Shown here in pieces: positions 59,001 to 64,000 of a stretch of DNA of 64,000 nucleotides. Origin of the DNA: Pseudoflavonifractor sp. 524-17. Its GTDB lineage: Bacteria; Bacillota; Clostridia; Oscillospirales; Oscillospiraceae. Position 1 is the first letter of the stretch. Each line of letters opens with the position of its first letter. Location of the stretch: assembly GCF_009935845.1 (NCBI RefSeq), contig NZ_QWEK01000009.1, positions 44,202 through 108,201 on the forward strand, read 5' to 3'. The translations under genes were made by a program, and so were the position numbers. Under the pieces are notes generated by a model that did not search any database, was not told the DNA's origin, and worked only from the letters and a program-made list of their open reading frames with translations.

Positions 59001-59720
59001 ATGGGGGCGGGGAAGAGCAGACGGCTGTGGAGTCAGACCTGTGGAGTTTTATTAGAGAGCATCCGCCGTATGAGGCCGGGGGAGAACCGGCTGGAGACGG
59101 AGGAGGCCCTGACCCGGCGGCTGAACGTAAGCCGGGCCACCGTGCGGGAGGCCATGGACACCCTGGTGTGGCAGGGGTACGTCACCCGCCGCCAGGGGAA
59201 GGGCAATTTCGCCCACCCCTCCGTGGGGCAGCTGCGCCACCGGATGGACCTGGACGCGGACTTCCTCCGCCTCATCCGCACAGAGGATCAGGAGGGGGAC
59301 TGCCGCAATCTGCGCTGCGGCTTTGCCCGGGCCAGCCAGGCCATGGCCCGCCGGTTTCCCCGGCCCTGCGGGCGGGTATATGAGCTCCACTGGCTGTACA
59401 CCTTGGGGGAGACGCCTATGATATTCTGCAAAATCGCCCTGCCGGAGGAGGTGCTTACTCTGCCGCCGGAACCCCCTGCCCGGGGGGAGACCCTGTATCA
59501 GTGGATCGCCCGGTTCTGCGGTCGGGATTTCGCCTACTTCGCCGCCCACCTGGGCTGTCAGGCCGACGAAGACGCCGCCCAGGCCCTGGCGCTCCCCCGG
59601 GAGACGGTGGTGCAGAACTGGCAGGAGATTTTCTACGACCTGTCCGATGAGCCGGTGGCCTTCTGCGAGGTCTTTTTCCACCCGGAAAACATGGACCTGT
59701 CTATGGTCCTGCGGCCGTGA
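59001..59720 (+). CDS. GntR-family transcriptional regulator (UTRA domain)
   Basis: A 239-residue regulator with an N-terminal winged helix (LTRRLNVSRATVREAMDTLVWQGYVTRRQGKGNF) and a C-terminal UTRA ligand-binding domain. It starts right after the oxidase gene's stop codon, so it is translationally coupled. It likely binds the TTGTACGTACAA palindrome (55696-55707) and responds to the operon's substrate. A terminator follows. Confidence 0.92.
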   Translation: MGAGKSRRLWSQTCGVLLESIRRMRPGENRLETEEALTRRLNVSRATVREAMDTLVWQGYVTRRQGKGNFAHPSVGQLRHRMDLDADFLRLIRTEDQEGDCRNLRCGFARASQAMARRFPRPCGRVYELHWLYTLGETPMIFCKIALPEEVLTLPPEPPARGETLYQWIARFCGRDFAYFAAHLGCQADEDAAQALALPRETVVQNWQEIFYDLSDEPVAFCEVFFHPENMDLSMVLRP

Positions 59721-59726
59721 CAAAAC

Positions 59727-59766
59727 AAAAAAGGCGTGGAAACCCTCTGGGTTCCGCGCCTTTTTG
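59727..59766 (+). terminator. Terminator of the oxidase operon
   Basis: A GGCGTGGAAACC/GGGTTCCGCGCC stem with TTTTT follows the GntR stop codon. Confidence 0.9.
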
Positions 59767-59776
59767 CTCTGAGCGC

Positions 59777-60139
59777 TTATTTCTGCTTTGTGGGCGTCTC
59801 CAGGTCTAGATCTACCTTGTTGAAGGACTCGGAGGACTCGCTGTAAGTGTACTCGGCGGTAAATTTCCCTACGTACTTGTCCCCATAGTTATCCAAAACC
59901 GTGGCCTTGCCCTTGACGGTATAGGTACCGTCATCCTCGGAAATGTCCGTCACATTTGTGGTGACGTTTTTCACATCGGCATAGCTGAATTTGCACTCCA
60001 CGGCAACATCGGCCCACACCTTGTCCTTTAGCGCCTGCTCCAGATCATCCTGGGGGGAGGAGGTGCCGCCGCCCCCGCCGCAGGCGCACAGAGCGCAGAT
60101 CATCGCCAGCCCTAACAAAAACACCCTTAATTTTTTCAT
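59777..60139 (-). CDS. Small lipoprotein of unknown function
   Basis: A 120-residue protein with an N-terminal signal (MKKLRVFLLGLAMICALCAC) ending in a lipobox-like LCAC, followed by GGGGG. The mature part has alternating strands with no known motif. The start is set at the MKK methionine (60139). The promoter TTGACA-17-TATAAT at 60199-60227 is a perfect consensus. It is divergent from an XRE regulator, which might control it. Confidence 0.75.
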   Translation of the reverse strand: MKKLRVFLLGLAMICALCACGGGGGTSSPQDDLEQALKDKVWADVAVECKFSYADVKNVTTNVTDISEDDGTYTVKGKATVLDNYGDKYVGKFTAEYTYSESSESFNKVDLDLETPTKQK

Positions 60140-60198
60140 ATCGCACATTTCCCTTCCGGCGGGTCTTGGAGAAAGCCGCCCGTCTTGATAATAATTTT

Positions 60199-60227
60199 AT
60201 TATAAAACATTTTGTTTTACGTGTCAA
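60199..60227 (-). promoter_or_regulatory. Perfect-consensus promoter of the lipoprotein gene, with AT-rich palindromes
   Basis: On the minus strand TTGACA (60222-60227) and TATAAT (60199-60204) are 17 bp apart. The palindromes AAAACA-TTT-TGTTTT (about 60205-60219) and AAAACGTTTT (about 60233-60242) overlap or flank it and could be operator sites for the divergent XRE protein. Confidence 0.75.
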
Positions 60228-60294
60228 GATAACAAAACGTTTTATATATACTTCTGCCTATCATCCCCTCAGAATTGGAAAGGAGTTAGGCAGA

Positions 60295-60519
60295 ATGTAC
60301 AAGAGAATCCGCGATATGAGGGAAGACCAAGATTTGCTGCAAAAGGATGTTGCGGCGTATCTACAGTGCAGCCAAGTGAGCTATTCCCACTATGAGCTGG
60401 GCAAGCGGGACATTCCCACCGATGTGCTCATCAAGCTGGCGGTATTTTACCAGACCAGCGCCGACTACCTGCTGGGCCTTACCGATGTGAGGAAGCCCTA
60501 TCCGAGGAGCAGAAAATAA
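60295..60519 (+). CDS. XRE-family regulator
   Basis: A 74-residue protein with a complete Cro/C1 HTH (LLQKDVAAYLQCSQVSYSHYELGKRDIPTDVLIKLAVFYQTSADYLLG). ATG 60295 follows AAAGGAG. It is divergent from the lipoprotein gene, sharing an AT-rich operator-like region (60199-60245). It may be a repressor of the pair. Confidence 0.88.
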   Translation: MYKRIRDMREDQDLLQKDVAAYLQCSQVSYSHYELGKRDIPTDVLIKLAVFYQTSADYLLGLTDVRKPYPRSRK

Positions 60520-60548
60520 GAGGCCGGTCCCCTGAAAATTGGGCCGTT

Positions 60549-60838
60549 TTACACGTCCTTTCGTGTCAGACAAACCCCGGCGATTGCTCCAATCAAGGCA
60601 AGCGGCGCGATTCTGACGAACAGCCACTCAAATGTGTGAAGCACAACTGCGATTACCGCAGTGTGCTTACAGAGGTTTCAAATACCTCTGATATGGAAAT
60701 CAGCATATCGGCATCTGGAACCGACAGACCCTGCTCCCATTTAGAGATTGTTTGCCGCACCACATTCAGCTTGACAGCAAGTTCTTCTTGTGAGAGTCCC
60801 TTTGATCTTCTGATTGCTCTGATGTTTTCCTTTAGCAT
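60549..60838 (-). pseudogene. Truncated XRE-family regulator with membrane tail remnant
   Basis: From ATG 60838 (GAAAGGTGG upstream) a 61-residue HTH protein (LKENIRAIRRSKGLSQEELAVKL...) ends with a stop at 60653 after SVSTLR. Related full-length proteins continue into a C-terminal membrane segment. Such a segment (HTFEWLFVRIAPLALIGAIAG) appears in the next 100 bp in another frame and ends at 60549. It appears to be a deletion or frameshift derivative, though the HTH part alone could still act. Confidence 0.6.
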
Positions 60839-60944
60839 GAGGGATAACCACCTTTCTTTCAATTGCTGCCATGATTGTATTAGAAATTGCCCGTTGCGGC
60901 AAGCAATGAATTGTAACATCGGCAGGTTTCCTTATGGCAGAGCC

Positions 60945-61080
60945 CCCCCAGGGGCCCCGGCGGAGAGATTTGTGCTCGCCGCACGGGCCGCTTATGCAGC
61001 GGGCGCCCAGGCCCTTTCGGGAAAGGGCCCGGGCGCCCAAAGGGCTCAAGGGGGGTTGACCCACCTTGAGAATCCCCCAT
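60945..61080 (+). repeat. GC-rich dispersed repeat, copy C
   Basis: It follows the plan of copies A and B, with GGGCGCCCAGGCCC and CTCAAGGGGGG...CACCTTGAG followed by AATCCCCC. It lies between the truncated XRE gene and the fold-back at 61149. Confidence 0.7.
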
Positions 61081-61148
61081 TACGAGGGGCCCACCCGGCG
61101 CACCGCGCCGGAGCACTGCCATGCCGATGGTGTCAGTCTGGCAGGCAG

Positions 61149-61303
61149 CGCCAGTCCCTGCGTAGGGTTTCTGCTCGGCCTACATTTCTGTGCCGGGCCC
61201 CTCGAGTCGGCCGGGGGGAGAATTGGCAGGGGACAAACCCCCGGGCCGACTGGGGAGGCCCGGCACTTCTATTGCAACGTAAGCGCAGGACCCTAGCTTA
61301 GAC
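61149..61303. repeat. Fold-back element upstream of the tRNA genes
   Basis: The outer arms CCAGTC...TAGGGT...TGC (61149-61172) and GCAGGACCCTA...GACTGG (about 61282-61303) pair. The inner arms GTGCCGGGCC...GAGTCGGCC (61189-61215) and GGCCGACT...GGCCCGGCAC (about 61245-61271) form a long GC-rich stem. Neither a gene nor a known RNA is seen. The remaining sequence to 61450 has nothing I recognise. Confidence 0.5.
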
Positions 61304-61453
61304 TGGGTCGATTGGAAGAGAATCAGAACGTTGAGGCAGTGGTGGCGGCGCGGTGCGCCGCCTGGACTTCTCGCCATGGGGGCGTCCAGAGGGGGCACCC
61401 TTCTGGGGTTACCTGCAAACTGCACACACTCAGTATGCCCATGACAAAAAGAA

Positions 61454-61484
61454 AACTCCTAGAGCCGTTGCGGCTCTAGGAGTT
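61454..61484 (-). terminator. Terminator of the tRNA operon
   Basis: AACTCCTAGAGCCG (61454-61467) and CGGCTCTAGGAGTT (61471-61484) form a 14-bp stem. On the minus strand it is followed by a T-rich run, ending the three-tRNA transcript. Confidence 0.9.
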
Positions 61485-61488
61485 CCTA

Positions 61489-61565
61489 TGGTGGAGACTA
61501 CTGGACTCGAACCAGTGACCTCCTGCGTGTGAAGCAGGCGCTCTAACCAGCTGAGCTAAGCCTCC
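61489..61565 (-). tRNA. tRNA-Val (anticodon CAC)
   Basis: On the minus strand a 77-nt cloverleaf has acceptor GGAGGCT/AGTCTCC (one G-U pair), the TAGCTCAGCTGGTTAGAGCGC D arm, anticodon loop TTCACAC (anticodon CAC reads GUG) and T loop TTCGAGT. The 3' CCA is encoded. Confidence 0.95.
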
Positions 61566-61594
61566 GGTTGGCGGGAGCGATTCCTCTCCCGTCG

Positions 61595-61669
61595 TGGTGA
61601 CGCGTACGGGAATCGAACCCGTGTTACCGCCGTGAAAGGGCGGTGTCTTAGCCGCTTGACCAACGCGCC
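61595..61669 (-). tRNA. tRNA-Glu (anticodon TTC)
   Basis: On the minus strand a 75-nt cloverleaf has acceptor GGCGCGT/ACGCGTC, anticodon loop CTTTCAC (anticodon TTC) and T loop TTCGATT, with encoded CCA. It is the middle gene of the tRNA-Met/Glu/Val operon. Confidence 0.95.
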
Positions 61670-61695
61670 AAGCGAAGGACTGATCAAACAGCCCA

Positions 61696-61772
61696 TGGTA
61701 GCGGTACCTGGATTTGAACCGGGGACACTGCGGGTATGAACCGCATGCTCTAGCCAACTGAGCTATACCGCC
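61696..61772 (-). tRNA. tRNA-Met (CAT), elongator type
   Basis: On the minus strand a 77-nt cloverleaf has acceptor GGCGGTA/TACCGCT, anticodon loop TTCATAC (CAT) and encoded CCA. The first pair is G-U, unlike the initiator's C1-A72 mismatch, and the sequence resembles elongator tRNA-Met. The T stem CCCGG/CCAGG holds one C-A mismatch. An Ile2 (k2C) identity is less likely. Confidence 0.9.
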
Positions 61773-61814
61773 ATAGCCTGCCCTCATTTCCTCGTTTCAA
61801 ACAGGGCAAGAATT

Positions 61815-61843
61815 AGTATACTCGAAGAAGAGCGGTTTGTCAA
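61815..61843 (-). promoter_or_regulatory. tRNA operon promoter
   Basis: On the minus strand TTGACA (61838-61843) and TATACT (61815-61820) are 17 bp apart, a near-consensus strong promoter 43 bp before tRNA-Met. Confidence 0.85.
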
Positions 61844-61871
61844 CTGGATTTTCCAAAAAATTTTGAAAATC

Positions 61872-62747
61872 TCAGCGGCCGGCCTGGAGGGAGGGCTCGG
61901 GGATGGGGACGGTGAACTCCTGCTGGCCCATAAAGCCGGGGGCCACCTCGTATTTCTGAAAGAGAATCACAGGATTTCCGGATTCATCCAGGCAGAAGAG
62001 CTGGCCGGCAGTGATGCCGGAGAAGCCACCCAGATCGGCGGTGAAGTAGACGGCGTCCTCTTCTCTGACGCGGCGATCCATCTCCGCCTGGACGGCCTCA
62101 CCGGCGATGGCCTGGTAGTCGGGGCCCAGCAGGTCCTCCAGGGTGACGGGCTCCCCGGTGGTCAGGTCCAGGTTATAGGCGAAGATCTGGGTATAGGCGG
62201 TGGCCTGCACCTCGGTCTGGTAGATCAAAAAGGAGAGGTAGCGCTGGTTGGAGCAGCGCAGCTCATAGTCAATGGTGACAATGACGGGAAGGAACTCCTC
62301 TTCCTGTCCGCCGGTGACGGTGAAGGCGGTATACTGCTCCTCGGCCCGGAGCTCGGCCTCTTCCACCAGAAGGTCGATCTGCTGGTCGATCTCGACGGTG
62401 ATGGCCTCCTCCAGCTGGGGGCGGCCGGTGACGGTGAGGGCGGGGCGGCGCACGTCAATAAGGCGTGTGCGGTTGTGGGCGTGGTACTCCTCCACCGTCA
62501 CCAGCCGGGCCAGATGTCCCAGGACCGGCACCTGCTCCAGTGCGCTGGCCAGGGCGGGGCTGCTGTTTACCAGCAGGCAGAAGCAGGCGCACCCGGCCAG
62601 TCCGGCGGTACAGGCCCGGCGCACCCGCCTGCGGGCCCGGCGGCGGCGGTCCCCCTCCCGGATGGCGGCGGCCACCGTGAAGGAGAGAGCCGGGGGAACC
62701 TCCACCGACTGATAGGACAATTTCTCCTGCTCAAAGTGATCCTTCAT
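61872..62747 (-). CDS. rsiV: RsiV-like anti-sigma factor (DUF3298)
   Basis: A 291-residue membrane protein: a cytoplasmic N-terminal sigma-binding part with a basic RRRRARRRVRR patch, one membrane segment (about residues 48-68, containing a ASA-like cleavage site), and an extracellular DUF4163/DUF3298 domain (FTVTGGQEEEFLPVIVTIDYELRC). RsiV sequesters SigV and is cut by signal peptidase after binding lysozyme in B. subtilis. Lysozyme sensing here is inferred. Its start overlaps sigV by 17 bases. Confidence 0.85.
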   Translation of the reverse strand: MKDHFEQEKLSYQSVEVPPALSFTVAAAIREGDRRRRARRRVRRACTAGLAGCACFCLLVNSSPALASALEQVPVLGHLARLVTVEEYHAHNRTRLIDVRRPALTVTGRPQLEEAITVEIDQQIDLLVEEAELRAEEQYTAFTVTGGQEEEFLPVIVTIDYELRCSNQRYLSFLIYQTEVQATAYTQIFAYNLDLTTGEPVTLEDLLGPDYQAIAGEAVQAEMDRRVREEDAVYFTADLGGFSGITAGQLFCLDESGNPVILFQKYEVAPGFMGQQEFTVPIPEPSLQAGR

Positions 62748-63240
62748 AGAAATCCTCCCCTGTCCATGCCCGGAGCCGCTTCAGGCCCTTGTAAAGGCGG
62801 GACTTGACTGTGTTCAGGTTGGCGCCGGTAATTTTGGCGATCTCCTCCAGCTTGAGATCCTCAAAAAAACGCAGGCGGATGACGGTGCGCTCCTTCTCCC
62901 CCAGCCGCTCGATGGCGTTGTGCAGGTCAATTCTGGCGCTATAGTCCGGCTCGGGCGCGGCGGAGAGCCCCGGCCCGTCCTGATCCAGTGGGACCAGCCG
63001 CCGGCTGTGGCGGAAGTAGTTGACGCTCTCGTTGACGAGAATGCGGTAAAACCAGGTTTTGAGGTAGGCGGGCTGGCGCAGTCCGTCCACCTTGCCCAAG
63101 GCCTTGGCGATGCTCTCCTGCACCACGTCCATGGCGGCGTCCGGGTCCTTGACATAGCTGTAGGCCAGGCGGTAGAAGCCGTCCTGGCCGGCCAGAATAT
63201 GATCGATCAAAAGCTGGCGCTTGTCAGTGGGAGCTGTCAA
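62731..63240 (-). CDS. sigV: ECF sigma factor, SigV-like
   Basis: A 169-residue ECF sigma factor (sigma-2: FYRLAYSYVKDPDAAMDVVQESIAKAL; sigma-4: IERLGEKERTVIRLRFFEDLKLEEIAKITG...VKSRLYKGLKRL). The start is taken at TTG 63240, with AAAGGA upstream. It is translationally coupled to the rsiV gene that follows. Neighbouring genes suggest a wall-damage response. The SGNH gene upstream may be part of its regulon. Confidence 0.9.
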   Translation of the reverse strand: MTAPTDKRQLLIDHILAGQDGFYRLAYSYVKDPDAAMDVVQESIAKALGKVDGLRQPAYLKTWFYRILVNESVNYFRHSRRLVPLDQDGPGLSAAPEPDYSARIDLHNAIERLGEKERTVIRLRFFEDLKLEEIAKITGANLNTVKSRLYKGLKRLRAWTGEDFYEGSL

Positions 63241-63262
63241 CCTGGTTCCATTCCTTTCCTGG

Positions 63263-64000
63263 TTATGATGGGGCGGCGGGAGACACGGTATGAACGGCCA
63301 GATAGTCCAGCCACCTCTGGTAATGCCGCTGGTAGAGGTGGACCCCATCGCTGCTCTCCTCCTGGGGGAGGCAGCCGTCCTCATCCACAAAGGCGGACCA
63401 CACGTCCACCAGATAGACCTGCTTCTCTGCGGCCAGGCCGCGGATCTCCTGGTTAAAGGCCAGAATGCGTTCGTTGGTGAACTCCCCCTGGGCGGATTTG
63501 GCGGCGGTGACGGGGATAATGGTCTGGAGGTAGATCTGGGCCTGGGGCTGGACGGCGAGGATGAGGTCCAAAAGCTCGCCGTAGCGCTGGCGGTAGTCTG
63601 GCGGGGTCATCCAGCTCAGCTCATTCACGCCCAGCATGAGGTAGATTTTCCCATAGGAGACGCTCTGGAGGCAGTCCAGGGCGGTGACAGTGCCGCCGTC
63701 CTGGGGGACAAACCGCTTGGTACGCACCGTCTGGACGTTGAGTCCCCGGTAGGCCAGCCGGCCGGCGGGGGAGAGATCGGTGTAGAGCAGCAGCCCCTCG
63801 GTACGGGAGTCGCCGAGAAAAGCGGCGTCGTCAAACCAGTCCACATCCACGGGCTGTGTCTGGGGGACGGGGGCGGCGTAGTCGTAAGGGGCGGCAGAGG
63901 CGCTCGCCAGGGGGAGCGGCGCAGGCTCCCCAGGCCCAGCGGGCGCCGCGGAGGGGGCGGGTCCGGCAGACAGTCCGGCGGGGGGCGGCAGAGGCGCGGC
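63263..64000 (-). CDS. SGNH/GDSL hydrolase-domain protein, 5' end beyond the window
   Basis: The frame runs off the right edge. The visible 245 codons start with a Pro/Ala-rich linker and then an SGNH domain: block I FLGDSRTEG, block III GVNELSW and block V DGVHLY. The same domain fused to an acyltransferase-3 membrane domain makes OatA-type wall O-acetyltransferases. Whether an AT3 domain lies outside the window is unknown. It precedes sigV and rsiV in the same direction. Confidence 0.8.
   Translation of the reverse strand, partial: AAPLPPPAGLSAGPAPSAAPAGPGEPAPLPLASASAAPYDYAAPVPQTQPVDVDWFDDAAFLGDSRTEGLLLYTDLSPAGRLAYRGLNVQTVRTKRFVPQDGGTVTALDCLQSVSYGKIYLMLGVNELSWMTPPDYRQRYGELLDLILAVQPQAQIYLQTIIPVTAAKSAQGEFTNERILAFNQEIRGLAAEKQVYLVDVWSAFVDEDGCLPQEESSDGVHLYQRHYQRWLDYLAVHTVSPAAPS

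Noticed and set aside
60636..61301. A 221-codon plus-strand frame over the XRE fragment and repeat
   Set aside because: It is low-complexity and crosses a repeat and fold-back; it has no ribosome site.

Overview
The window is a high-GC, Gram-positive-type chromosome segment. It carries a spoIID homologue, sepF, divIVA, a DnaD/DnaI-type primosome pair, a VanS-like kinase and a SigV/RsiV pair. Together these suggest an anaerobic, probably endospore-forming gut Clostridia (Oscillospiraceae, Flavonifractor-like). That assignment is inferred from gene content and composition, not from a marker-gene search. Most of the DNA is core chromosome; accessory or decaying material sits in a few intergenic spaces.

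Layout. 1-3.7 kb: the start of a secreted stalk-domain protein, then a purine permease and an amidohydrolase behind a long structured leader. 3.7-9.8 kb (minus strand): one operon with an alanine-racemase-like protein lacking its PLP lysine, dtd, an MBL hydrolase, hemZ, a uridine-kinase-like protein, Mrp and a GNAT. 9.9-21.6 kb (plus): miaB-mutS-(CPBP protease)-mutL-hfq, then a division block (HlyD-like protein, YggS, sepF, divIVA) and a Cys-rich DUF5714 protein. 21.8-23.8 kb (minus): DnaD- and DnaC/DnaI-like replication proteins. 24-33.7 kb: a small ribbon-helix-helix gene, zapA, a U32 peptidase, dut, maf, mreC, mreD, PBP2 and a cytoplasmic GH13 enzyme. 34-40 kb: an orphan RNA-like transcription unit, recJ, relA and a D-aspartate-ligase-like ATP-grasp protein. 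40-44.8 kb: small regulators, an HTH-aspartate racemase fusion and several unknown small genes. 44.8-55 kb: a flavoprotein, spoIID, citrate synthase, a VanS-like kinase, a WG-repeat surface protein, a membrane protein and metG. 55-59.8 kb: GC-rich repeats, then a five-gene opine/D-amino-acid oxidase-like complex with its own GntR regulator and an operator palindrome. 59.8-64 kb: a lipoprotein/XRE divergent pair, a decayed XRE gene, repeats, three tRNA genes, rsiV, sigV and a partial SGNH-domain gene.

Several parts look functionally linked. The ATP-grasp ligase (38.8 kb) and the HTH-Asp racemase fusion (41.1 kb) could make and attach D-aspartate to peptidoglycan. MreCD/PBP2, SepF, DivIVA and ZapA form the elongation and division machinery. 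SigV-RsiV-SGNH resembles a lysozyme-stress module. The hcn-like operon is a self-contained regulated catabolic dehydrogenase. The strongest novelty candidates are the racemase fusion and its pairing with the ligase, the PLP-lysine-less racemase homologue, two families of short repeats, an unassigned approx. 180-nt promoter-to-terminator RNA unit, and the purine-gene leader.
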